Shown: in pieces, positions 54,651 through 64,000 of the stretch | Position numbering within the stretch: position 1 is the first letter of the stretch | Layout of the letters: the number at the start of each line of letters is the position of its first letter | NCBI GenBank assembly: GCA_963281255.1 | Contig: OY725493.1 | Span: 867,550-931,549, forward strand | Length of the DNA stretch: 64,000 nucleotides | Direction of reading: 5' to 3' | Source of the DNA: Aphrocallistes beatrix | Lineage: Eukaryota > Porifera > Hexactinellida > Sceptrulophora > Aphrocallistidae | Notes under the pieces: generated by a model | Databases searched by the model: none | Told to the model about the DNA's origin: nothing | The model's input: the letters and a program-made list of their open reading frames with translations, nothing else | Program-made: the position numbers and the translations under genes

Positions 54651-55420
54651 CTAACAAGCGCGCTTCGCTTGCTTGCGCTGCGCGGCTTGCGGACACTGCG
54701 TGTCCGCAGATTTACCCAGTGGGAACTTGGGGATATTAGAGAAACAATACGTCGCTTTCTTGTTTTATACTAAGTACGCTGGATTGTCATTTGTCTACGG
54801 TTACATTTAATAAATCAGAACTGTAGCAGAAATTTTGTTTCGTGATAAATATAATTTACTTCGTATTAAGTCAACTAATCCTGAATGTAAGCTCAATTTG
54901 AATACACAAAGTTCACATTGCTAAAGATTATTATACTTAAATAATCAATTCCAGTCCATGTCGTTAAAAGTTAATTTATGATCGAATTGATTGATCGTAT
55001 ATAACACACTTTAATTGTTGTTAATAATCAAATTATAGACTCAAAATAGCAGTATTCAATCATTTATATGGAATAGAATCGTGTGAATGGCATTATAAAA
55101 GGCTGATAATTGATTGGTTCACATAAACCAATGAATTTCAATCACAAATAGTTATTTTGATTGTATGCATAAGTCACTACTATTTTATTCCAATGTATTG
55201 GCATTATAAAATAATCGAATTTGATTGGTCAGGACATTTTGTCACCTATCTCGGCGAGGTATGAACATTTCGCTTAGATCTTCGAACTTAATCCTAGATT
55301 CACCATTTGACACCTACGTGCCAATTTTCGTATATCTACGACTTGCCAATTCTTCAATCAATTCGGACAAACAAACAAAAAACAAAAACAAAAAAATCCT
55401 GGCATTTTAATATATAAGAT
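54651..55420 (-). mobile_element. Helitron-like element, copy C, inverted relative to copies A and B
   Basis: On the plus strand it opens with 'AACAAGCGCGCTTCGCTTGC' (the 3' end) and closes with 'GGCATTTTAATATATAAGA' (the 5' end). It matches copy A throughout, e.g. 'CAATACGTCGCTTTCTTGTT' and 'CACCTATCTCGGCGAGGT'. Confidence 0.65.
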
Positions 55421-55718
55421 TAATACAAATTCCACATTTCTGGTCAAAATATCAGTCTCGAAAGTTAGTCATATCAGAGTTATTTAAATTAAACCTCGCG
55501 ACTGAAGCCCAATTAGATTGTAGGAATTAAGATACTTCTGTCCGCTTAGTGTACATGTTCAAACCATTGCGTTTCACTCAAATATTCAAATTATATAACC
55601 TGCAACAATCACATAATCACAGAATTGACACTATCCTTGGTAATATACATGCAATTACGTCAGACGTACTATTCAATCTCACTTCCTCATTACATCAACA
55701 CGACATAATTGTAACACG

Positions 55719-55727
55719 TATAAATAG
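55719..55727 (+). promoter_or_regulatory. TATA box upstream of the 56-codon ORF, copy A
   Basis: 'TATAAATAG' 37 bases before the ATG at 55764, conserved in copy B. Confidence 0.5.
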
Positions 55728-55763
55728 CTCCGTCTAAGATTCTAAGCTCATATTTTTTTTACA

Positions 55764-55934
55764 ATGCCCTTTCATTTTTTTCGCTACATTCGCATGAGGA
55801 TGCGGATAATTTTTCGCTTTGAGGAGGAGAGCGAGTTAGAAAATCGGGATATTCACCAGCTACTGCCAATTTATAATTCTTCTATCGAAGAAAATAAACA
55901 TCACGCCAACTCACCAGGCTGTGAAGAGGATTAA
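55764..55934 (+). CDS. Small ORF of unknown function, 56 codons, copy A
   Basis: ATG to TAA, 57 codons. The peptide starts 'MPFHFFRYIRMRMRIIFRF' (aromatic, Arg-rich), then an acidic/Asn-rich half ending 'HHANSPGCEED'. A near-copy lies at 59049-59219: 6 base differences in 171, 3 of them silent, and no indel, while indels occur just outside the ORF. A TATA box lies 37 bases before the start in both. I do not recognise a family. It could be a gene for a small peptide or a chance ORF in a recent duplication. Confidence 0.4.
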   Translation: MPFHFFRYIRMRMRIIFRFEEESELENRDIHQLLPIYNSSIEENKHHANSPGCEED

Positions 55935-57539
55935 GAGGTCTACTTTATTTTTTACAGCTGAGAATTAATATTGTGTTTAGCAATTTCATACGTATAGGTT
56001 AGAGTAGTTGAATATATTTAGGATTTGTTCCCTCTCATAATTGCAATATTAATTTGTATTTGTCTTTTTTGTTATTAAATACGGTCGACACCGCTTAACA
56101 TTACCACCGGTTAATCGGGTTATTTTTCCAGGAACATAATAATTCCAATAAATAGAAGCTAATACAAAATATTTTCGCTTAATTGGGTCAGTATTTTGGC
56201 TAATCGGGTCAAAATTTAATATACATTTTAATAATAATTTGATGTACACAATTTGAGTAGTTTACCTATTTGTCGTACATGGAGATTTTCCCTTCCTATG
56301 GTAACCCCTCCAAAACTAGTAACGCTTTATTTAGATTTTGAAAATGAACACTGTTCATATTTCCTGTTACTTTTAACTTCTTGCCTTAGATCTCGACTGA
56401 GTTACGACATTCATTATTTACTCGCAGATTATGTATCCCGAACACCTCCCTAATATTCACTATCGGATCAGAGCTCAAAGCTAATTTCATTGGAGGAAAA
56501 GTGTTGTTAGGAGTATTCACTTTTAAAAGATACAGCAGAATATATAATATTAATATGCTACGTAATTCAGCATCACCACCAATAGGGGCGACAATATAAA
56601 ACAGTATGTATAATTTCAGGTCATTATTCTCATGACCTGCCCCGAACATTTTTTCTGCTTCTTCACAAATTGCTAAGGTCATGAGTTAATCTTGAATAAT
56701 AGAACTAGAGCAAAAGATTCAATTTGTAATTGGTTCATTGTCAAGTTAGATTACTATAATTCCATCTCTTGCATTCCTTTTAAACAGAACACTTGAAAAT
56801 ATTTGCATTAGTAGTCAAATTTGCAGCAATCATTAACGTCATCATTCTTCTCTCGATGCTCTAGTCAGCATCATTTTATTTCATTGTTGAGTAGAAAAAT
56901 GAAAATTCTTATTCAGGAATCTTATTATCATTTTCTTTGTGGTTCTTATGTACAAGCCATGCTGTAAATATGTTTTAACTTGGATGGTAACCATGTAATT
57001 CGTGATTCGTTTTGTACAATTTGGATTGAAACCATTTCGGAATGCACAAAATGTGGAAAACAAAATGCCATTCAGATTCAATTTGGATGGTAACCACAAT
57101 CACACAACTGACTTAGATGTCATCGAAACAATCGAAAAAGTCACTTGTGATTTACTAATCACAAGTTAGATTAAACTGAGCATAAACTGATGTGAACATG
57201 GGAATATCTATTCGAATGTAAATGGATTCTATGGATTAATACCAATAAAATATCTCGTTTTAGACTGTTCCTCGCTCTAAACGGTAACATTTTCTAGCAA
57301 TAATCCTGACCAATATATATATATATATACATGAGTGTTCATAAAGTCTAACGAGTTATTCAACCACAGAATTATTCTAATTTTTTACACCAATCTACTG
57401 AGTGAATCTGTCATTTTAAAACCTTCGAATCCTTTAATGACATGTCTACTCTACAGTCTGACACGTAATTATTTAGTTTATGTTGTTTAATAGAAACCCG
57501 ATGTAAGATATCCCTGACTCACTTCATACGCTACAGATA

Positions 57540-57770
57540 GTTCCAAATTTTACGTTTTCGATTGAGCAAGCGTGAGAAAGTATCTGAGTTGTTAAGATCG
57601 AAAACAACCACTGTAAACGAAATTGCAAAGCGCTGTGGTGTCTCTTTGAAGACTTCGATAACGTCAGGACTAAGCTTTCGAAATTTCAAAGTTTGAAGCA
57701 TCATAAAAGAGCAGGAAGACCAATGAAAATGCCAAATAATAATATGGTTTCTCTCATTTAAACTATATCC
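57540..57770 (+). pseudogene. Decayed Tc1-like transposase amino terminus
   Basis: The plus strand reads 'KREKVSELLRSKTTTVNEIA' then 'KRCGVSLKT', a helix-turn-helix like that at the start of Tc1-family transposases, followed in another frame by 'KRAGRPMKMP', resembling their GRPR-type box. Stops and shifts follow. It is only a remnant. Confidence 0.45.
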
Positions 57771-57910
57771 TGATGGATGGAAGTTGCAATAGGATAACTC
57801 GAGTATCCACAAATCAAAATTTAGAGACACATCGAGTTAGATGCATAGATTGGGCTCCTTACAGGGTGGCCTTAAGTTCTGTCCCAAGCTTCATTTGGTA
57901 TAAAATGTCT

Positions 57911-58064
57911 TGTACTCAAACAATCTTAGTTATTATGGTCTTTAGAGATTGTGCCATACAAAACACAGTTCCAGGTCTTAGAGTCTTAGAAAAATCTTTT
58001 AAAGTCATTGAGAATATTCGAATTACAATCTCTAAAGACCATAATAAGTAAGATTGTTTGAGTA
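57911..58064. repeat. Long inverted repeat with about 39-bp arms
   Basis: 'TACTCAAACAATCTTAGTTA' plus 'TTATGGTCTTTAGAGATTGT' pairs with 'ACAATCTCTAAAGACCATAA' plus 'TAAGTAAGATTGTTTGAGTA', about 75 bases apart, with one or two mismatches. It could fold as a hairpin RNA or be the two ends of a small element. Confidence 0.75.
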
Positions 58065-59005
58065 TAAAAAATACTTGAATGTTTCATTCATGGATTATTC
58101 AAGATTTGTGGATAGTATAGAATTCATTGAACCGCATATATATAATATCACTATTGTTGTTGTAAGTTCGCATACGTTTACATTGTGGTGATTGGAAAAT
58201 TCCCACCCAATTATTTGCAAATGCAGTGTGTTAAATATGTTATGTAAGGAATATATTTTCCAAAAGTGCTGTAATGATTTTCCTTTCCCATAGTGACTGC
58301 TCCCAAACTAGTAATGCTTTATATAATGTGATAACATTTGTCTTCAGTTCAGCATCATCACTGATAGGGGTGACAATATAAAACTGTACGTACCATTTAG
58401 CCTAACTGTACAGTATAGCGCCAGTTTTTGATCAAATAAAGTAAACCTAGAGGGAGGCAACGCTACTCGGAACCCAACTTATGGGCCTCCACTAGTATTA
58501 CACTTCCATACAAAACCTGGCAGGTTGTTCCCCCACAGGTAGCCAAACTTTGTGTCTATGACATGCACTCATATGGTGTTAACTGGTGGTCCATTGCGTT
58601 TCCCACTCAATTACTAACTTCATTAAAGTAATTGACAAATATCAAGGCAATGGAATGAAAATGTTTAATTTTTATTTATTAGTGAAAATGACTCAAAATT
58701 ATTGTGTTCATATAATTAAGGTTCAGACTAGCTAAGGTGTACTACAGTATATTACAGTTGTAAAAAAAATTAGTCATATCAGAGTTACTTCAATTAAACC
58801 TAGCGATTGAAGCCCAATTAGATTGTAAGGATTACGATACTTCGTCTCTTAGTGTACATGTTCAAACCATTAAAATGTTCAAATTATATAACCTGCAACA
58901 ACCACATAATCCCGTTGTCTCAACACTATCCATGGTAATATATACAATGTGCGTCAGACGTGTCATTACACAGTCACCTCCTTATCTCGACATAATTGTA
59001 ACACG

Positions 59006-59014
59006 TATAAATAG
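59006..59014 (+). promoter_or_regulatory. TATA box upstream of the 56-codon ORF, copy B
   Basis: 'TATAAATAG' 35 bases before the ATG at 59049. Confidence 0.5.
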
Positions 59015-59048
59015 ATCCGTCTAAGATTCTAAGCTAATTTTTTTTACA

Positions 59049-59219
59049 ATGCCCTTTCATTTTTTTCGCTACATTCGTATGAGGATACGAATAATTTTTC
59101 GCTTTGAGGAGGAGAGCGAGTTAGAAAATCGGGATATTCACCAGCTACTACCAATTTCTAATTCTTCTATCAAAGAAAATAAACATCACGCCAACTCACC
59201 AGGCTGTGAAGAGGATTAA
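59049..59219 (+). CDS. Small ORF of unknown function, 56 codons, copy B
   Basis: Counterpart of 55764-55934. It differs at three residues (Met to Ile, Tyr to Ser, Glu to Lys) and three silent sites, and keeps the start, stop and length. No family recognised. Confidence 0.4.
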   Translation: MPFHFFRYIRMRIRIIFRFEEESELENRDIHQLLPISNSSIKENKHHANSPGCEED

Positions 59220-60422
59220 GAGGTCTACTTTGCTTTTTTACAGCTCAGAATTAATATTGTGTTTAGCGATTTCATACGTATAGGTAGAGTAGTTGAATAT
59301 ATTTTGGGTTTGTTCCCGCTCATAATTGCGATATTAATTTGTAGAGATATTTATATTTGTTTTTTGTTATTAAATAAATTCTACTCCGCTTAACAGTACC
59401 ACCGGTTAATCGGGTTATTTTTCCAAGAACATAATCATTCCAATAAATAGAAGCTAATACAAAATATTTTCGCTTTCAATTGAGTCAAAAATTTACATAA
59501 TCGAACCCAAATATTGGTAATTACTCTTGTCAAAATTCGGACTACTTAGTGCGTACAGTAAAACTCGGATCTCGAGTGTTATAACCGAGTTCTACCGTAT
59601 TTGTGTCATTTTAGGTTAATTGGTCAGCATTCGATTACGTAATTTGATGCACATATAGTACAATTTGAGTAGTTTACCTGACCTCCCCAAGAATTTTTTG
59701 TTCTACCCATATTCTGTTATTTTACCTCGATCAAGAAATCTTTACCAAGTATTATAAGCCAAAGAATGGTTAGGCATTGAAAAAGGAATGTTATTTTACA
59801 GCCATAATAATTGCTACAAACTCAATGTTGAAACAAGAATGTCTATATTTGCGGTTTATAGTAAGTTTTCGGTTTTTCCAGTTATGCCGTAGTCAATCTA
59901 CGGAATCTTCACAAGTCACTGAGTAAAACAACCTGATTAAAAACATAGGCTGGGAGTGAGTATGCTTCCATTTTCTTGGGATGAGATGATGCACATTTAT
60001 GTTGAAGTGTTGGATATCGAAATAAAATTAAGTTTACAAAATAAGAGCAAGGTGGCTATTGATGTAAACGATTTCAAAAAAGATAATATACCAAGATACA
60101 CTCATACTAATTATAAGCTCGATGTACGTATTATACAACAGGGTATTGTCTCTTCATTTCAATCATGGTATTGTTGAAATAATTATATCCAACCTTCTTG
60201 CACCAAAATTGCTAAAGCCACGAGTTAATCTTGAATAATAAAACCAGAATGAAACATTCAATTTCTAATTGCTTTCATTGTAAAGTTACAGGGTGTTTCA
60301 CAATTGATGTCCAATTAAATATTGATTGATATTTTGAAAAGAGATTCATATATCGATTCAATTACTTTCCTATATGTCCTCCATTTAGTGTGATACATTT
60401 TCTAATACGTTCAGGCATTCCA

Positions 60423-61180
60423 TCAATCAAGTTGCTTAAAATCTTCGGTGAGACGCATCACCATGCGGATTTTTTTTCGAGCGTTTTCAAGTCTTTCCGT
60501 TGTAAAATGGAGCCAGTGTTGACTTGAGATTTTCCCCAGGACCTCGCTGATGTAATAGTCTGACGTTATTGTTTGACCAGGCGGAATGATATGTAGCTCA
60601 GAGACAGCATGATGCGATATCATTCCTCAGACCTGAATTTTGAGTGGATATTTCACCATTCTTACTGGCTCAGATGCGCTATGAGCCCAAATGCAATCAT
60701 TTTTACGATTTAGAGGATGGTATAATTCGAATGGGGGCTCGTCTGAAAATAAAACCTTCCGCCAATCCTTAGCTGTCCAATTTAACCGTTCCTTACAGAA
60801 TCGGAATCGAGAATTTCTCTGTTTTTCTGTTAATAAAGGTTGTCTCTGTCGTTTAAAGGATTTCACACCCTTGATTTTAGTCAGATAACGATACACAGTA
60901 GTGCTTGAGATTGTATAACCATGAGACTTTAAATTACGCGATAGTTTATGAGTAGATTGAGGCTTCTTACCGATTGAATTGGTCATAATTTTATCTTTGC
61001 ATTTTTCGGAACAGACGATTTTCTTCCACGACCAGTCTGGTTCTCGAGCGAATATCCACTTCGAAATAGCTTCCACCATCGCCGAATGGTTCCGATGTTA
61101 ATGGAGAGTTTCAAGGCTACCATTTTTGTCTCAATCCACCTTGTAGCATTCCGACAGCTCGACTGCGAAGCGTAATACTA
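60423..61180 (-). pseudogene. Tc1-like transposase, broken
   Basis: The minus strand carries a degraded start ('AVGMLQGG', then a frameshift to 'GTIRRWWK'-like sequence), then an open part from 61079 with 'VCSEKCKDKI', 'STTVYRYLTK', 'RFCKERLNWTAKDWRKVLFS' and 'DEPPFELY', the Tc1 DDE region around the first catalytic Asp. An in-frame TGA sits at 60627-60629, where the family has Trp before 'GMIS'. After 'SELHIIPPGQT' the second and third catalytic acids are missing: the sequence jumps to the usual carboxyl-terminal 'NARKKIRM' region. Thus it has a stop, a frameshift and an internal deletion. Confidence 0.8.
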
Positions 61181-61529
61181 TACTCTTTAACCGGAATTTA
61201 CGAGGCAAATTGATATTAGTTTTTGATTAAGTATAAAAGTTACTATAAGATTGCTAGCTTCAATTTGAGAATGAATTTTAATTAGTCAAACCTGACAGTG
61301 CAGGAGTTACTGATTTAATTAATACACTCGAATGTATGGTTTGTTCAGAATATCCAGTGCTGCCAAGTCTCCGTAAATTTGACTGCAATCTACGTGTCTA
61401 CGTATGAAGACCCGATTTATACGTATTTCTTGCGTAATACATTTAATACTTCTTGTTTAAAACATCTAACTGCGTTTTGTTATTATTAGTGAACCATGTT
61501 ATCATTCTGATTATATCACATTACTAATA

Positions 61530-61699
61530 CAGTCAGGGTCACTTATTATGAACACCTTGGGGACCAAAAAGTCTGTTCATAATAGAGAGGCTTCATATTA
61601 AGCGAACTCGACCTAATACAAATCCTATGGAACCTGTTGAATTGGGACCAGAGAGTTAGTTCATAATTAACGAATGTTCATAATACGCGAACCTGACTG
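61530..61699. mobile_element. Pogo-like MITE (CAGTCAGGGTC family)
   Basis: 'CAGTCAGGGTCACTTATTAT' to 'AATACGCGAACCTGACTG', TA flanks. Inside the Tc1-like element. Confidence 0.75.
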
Positions 61700-61852
61700 T
61701 ACTCTTCAAATTATGTTAGATCGCGAGATATAATCAGTTGACAAATTTGACATCCAATCTTTTAAAATGGATTTGGGCTTAATTCTTTCACAAAGTATGT
61801 ACGACCATATTAAATAGTGCTTTGATAGTTTGCGAAAGCGTCCATATATCTA

Positions 61853-62037
61853 CAGTCAGGGTCGCTTATTATGAACCCGCTTAATATGAACATTCGTTTA
61901 TTATGAACTAACCTCCTGGTCCCAATTTCATTTTTTAGATAGGATTTGTATTGAATCAAGTTCGCTTAATATGAAGTATCTCTATTATGAACAGATTTTT
62001 TGGTCCCCTGGTGGTTCACAATAAGCGACTCTGACTG
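61853..62037. mobile_element. Pogo-like MITE (CAGTCAGGGTC family)
   Basis: 'CAGTCAGGGTCGCTTATTAT' to 'AATAAGCGACTCTGACTG', TA flanks. Inside the Tc1-like element and a relative of the inner MITE in integrin intron 2. Confidence 0.78.
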
Positions 62038-62439
62038 TATCTTTATTTATGATTATTCATACAAGGTTGATAGTTTATGTTGAGTCATTAAGAGACCTGT
62101 TGAGTCATTAAGGGATTTTGGAATGCTCCGTAAAAAAATTTTCTCCGTAATTTTTACGGTCAATCTCCAGGAATTTTTCTGAACTCACTTGGCAGCTCTG
62201 AGAATATCTTAGTTACGAATTCCGAATATCTTAGTTACGAATAGGACCATCAATTGTGAAACACACGGAATTATTCACACATTAGTGTTTAGGAATTCAA
62301 GCTGGCTTCAATCATTTATCATCATCATTTTCTCTCTAAGCTCTAATCAGCATTAGACATTTTATTTATTCATTGAGTACATTCATCTCAGCTGACATGC
62401 CCTATTAGTGTTTCAGATGTACGTAGATACATAGATTAG

Positions 62440-63112
62440 TTAAATAAGAAATTGCAGCTCTAGGTATTGCAAATGTCCGTGTATATTATTACTGACTTTA
62501 GCGAATTTAAGCTTTTTGTTTGATGCTTCCAACTTGAACTCACCGCTGTTATTGTCATCTAGCATGTAGCTTATTTCAAATTTGCATTGGTAGAAACAGT
62601 ATCCAAACGAGTTGTCTACTTTAATTCGTTGCTCACACGGGACAATGGACCTTATGAATATCCTTGTCAAAGGAACAGTATCCATTATTTTCTGGATAGA
62701 TTCCCTTTGGACACATTGCATCTTTCAAATGGAATTCGCAATGATCATTTTTACACACAGCGAGTATGTTTAGTCCTGGTACCACTGGGTGGTGTGGATC
62801 AGTCCAATCAACTTCACAGCTTCCATATTTTGTAGGCTCGATTATGTTAGTTCCAGCGAGCTTGGTTGCTATATCTTTTGAAAGAGGAGGTTTTGGTTCA
62901 ATGTTAGGTTGTGCTTCTTTTGGAATTATTTCGTTCGGTGACTTTTCAGGTTCATAATGAATTGATTTTTCTTTCACATTGAACTTATCAATATTTTCAA
63001 CGTTAACTGTAACGTTAACTGAAACGTAAACGTTAACTGTACTCTCCTTGCCACTTTCATTCTGCCCTTTCAGAGGCGCATCTGGTGTTTGACTATTCTC
63101 AGTGTTAGACAT
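62440..63112 (-). pseudogene. Cys-rich uncharacterised protein gene with a frameshift
   Basis: From an ATG at 63112 the minus strand encodes a Ser/Thr/Val- and Pro-rich lead, then 'HHPVVPGLNILAVCKNDHCE', 'AMCPKG' and 'DIHKVHCPV', where it meets TGA at 62633-62635. One frame over, the reading continues 'CEQRIKVDNSFGYCFYQCKF' to a stop at 62440. One missing base inside the TGT codon of the CPxC pair explains the break. The 'GLN-x-x-x-x-C-x-N-x-x-C ... K-x-x-CPxC ... GF-x-x-C-x-x' pattern resembles a widespread but uncharacterised eukaryotic zinc-ribbon-like family (recognised from pattern only). It lies near a Helitron-like 3' end and is absent from unit A. It could be a pseudogene or a sequencing error. 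Confidence 0.6.
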
Positions 63113-63151
63113 CTTTTCAAAATTCAAAATTTTTTTGGCCCATACACGTAG

Positions 63152-63172
63152 TGTTTGCTAGCCGAAGCGCGC
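63152..63172 (+). mobile_element. Helitron-like 3' end fragment
   Basis: 'TAGCCGAAGCGCGCTTGTTA' equals the 3' end of copies A and C. No matching 5' end was found nearby. Confidence 0.45.
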
Positions 63173-64000
63173 TTGTTAACAATTACCCTTCTCCAAAGGA
63201 TTAAACTCATTATTAGTTTATGGAGATCGTGATTGTATTGATTGTTAAATATTTTAATATGTATATGGATTTAAAAAATATTTGTAAATTTACGAATATT
63301 TTTTTCAATCCCTTATATATAATTTTTATTCACATATGTAAGCGTTTTATTCTTGAAATTGTGGAAATGTTTATTCATTAGTAGTGAGAAGCATTATCAT
63401 GAAAATGACAAAATTATTCTGTGGTTAGGGCAGGTTCGGACTACCAAAGGTGCACTACAGTATGTACAATTAGGATAATATATTTCGTATCTTTATAAAC
63501 TTTTGCGGTCAAAGAGTAAATTTCTTGAAATCTATTTTATGATGATGCAAACATTATTTTGTTATATTGATAACATTCAAATTCTATTGTTGTCACAAAT
63601 CTTATTCAGAAAACATTTTATCATTTTCTTCGTGGTTTTCATATGTAAATATTTTTAGATTGGATGGTAACCATGTAATTCGTTTTTTTGGATGGAAACC
63701 ATTTCGTATTGTGCAATTTGGATGGAAACAATGCCTTTCAGATTCTGCAATTTGGATGGAATCCACAACTGACTGTCATAGAGCCCGTGACTTTTTTAGG
63801 CTACTTGCAACTATTACCAATGTATAGCATAAACTGATGTGAACATGGTAAAATATATTCAAATGGAAATGGATTCTTTGGATTAATACCAATAAAATAT
63901 CTCGTTTTAAACCCTTCCTCGCTCTAAACGGTAGCATTTTCTAGTAATAATCCTAACCAATACATACATGATGGCGTTAGTGTTCATAAGTGTCATAATT

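Larger units (their letters stand above)
55449..57355 (+). repeat. Segmental duplication, unit A
   Basis: Matches unit B (58765 onward) in the same order and orientation: 'AGTCATATCAGAGTTA', the small ORF, a shared MITE ('TTACCACCGGTTAATCGGGT' in A), 'GAGTTAATCTTGAATAATA', 'TTGGATGGTAACCATGTAAT', and 'GGATTAATACCAATAAAATA' with 'TCCTCGCTCTAAACGGTA'. Unit A is 1.9 kb and lacks the insertions of unit B, so it shows the state before they came in. Confidence 0.8.
60289..62264 (-). mobile_element. Tc1-like transposon with nested MITEs
   Basis: 'GTGTTTCACAATTGAT' at 60293-60308 and its complement at 62249-62264 are likely inverted ends; the exact outer borders are unclear. The interior holds a broken Tc1-like transposase and two MITEs (61530-61699, 61853-62037). 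Unit A of the duplication continues across the corresponding point without this sequence, so the whole 2 kb is an insertion. Confidence 0.65.
58765..64000 (+). repeat. Segmental duplication, unit B, expanded by insertions
   Basis: Segments 58765-60288, about 62266-62385 and about 63590-64000 match unit A in order. Between them are a Tc1-like element with MITEs (60289-62264) and about 1.2 kb holding a frameshifted gene and a Helitron-like 3' end. The stretch 63360-63470 also resembles 58670-58760, so a third unit may begin near the window end. Confidence 0.75.

Noticed and set aside
54585-54773. Plus-strand ORF of 62 codons
   Set aside because: Spans the end of Helitron-like copy C; the matching strand in copy A has no corresponding conserved gene.
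57531-57830. Minus-strand ORF of 99 codons
   Set aside because: It is antisense to a plus-strand Tc1-like helix-turn-helix remnant, which explains the sequence better.

Overview
The window is a piece of an animal nuclear genome. Coding exons are GC-rich and are joined by GT-AG introns that are AT-rich. The gene set includes an integrin beta chain, an ankyrin-LRR-Roc-COR-kinase-WD40 protein (LRRK), a DNA-PKcs amino terminus, a TRP-like channel and a myotubularin-family pseudophosphatase, and there is a nuclear-type tRNA-Ala. Introns are few compared with vertebrate orthologues: PRPF40 has 5 coding exons, and the myotubularin, TRP-like and carrier genes are uninterrupted. I infer an invertebrate, possibly an early-branching animal such as a sponge, but the species cannot be fixed from this sequence.

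Left half (1-40147) is gene-dense. In order: the first exon of an SV2/SVOP-like MFS transporter running off the left edge (-); PRPF40 splicing factor (+); integrin beta (+), with the TFIIH subunit MAT1 gene lying wholly inside its fourth intron on the other strand; acylglycerol kinase AGK (+), whose GGDG motif reads GGSG; a 16-kb LRRK gene (+) with a 200-N assembly gap in the kinase C-lobe; a decayed mariner transposon; an MTMR10/12-like inactive myotubularin (-); and an intronless, very GC-rich ankyrin/TRP-like channel (+). Introns are peppered with short TA-flanked, pogo-like MITEs, several nested in one another, and two introns of different genes carry the same 0.37-kb MITE.

Right half (40148-64000) is mostly repeats. 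It holds tandem Helitron-like elements, one interrupted by a PIF/Harbinger-like element with long terminal inverted repeats and TAA target duplications. A 2.5-kb array of a 45-bp repeat and a 2.7-kb array of a 29-bp repeat follow; the second lies between inverted flanking sequences. After a tRNA-Ala(TGC) come the first three exons of PRKDC (DNA-PKcs), with an SLC25 mitochondrial carrier gene nested antisense in intron 1. The third PRKDC intron, if the gene is intact, is over 10 kb and contains a segmental duplication. Each copy carries a near-identical 56-codon ORF behind a TATA box. The second copy has been expanded by a Tc1-like transposon, MITEs, and a frameshifted gene for a Cys-rich protein.

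Functionally the genes are unrelated housekeeping, signalling and adhesion genes, not an operon or a single system. The most unusual points are two antisense genes nested in introns, AGK with an altered catalytic motif, the two ORF-mimicking minisatellites, and the duplicated TATA-driven small ORF. All exon joins below were worked out by eye from splice-site phase and family similarity.
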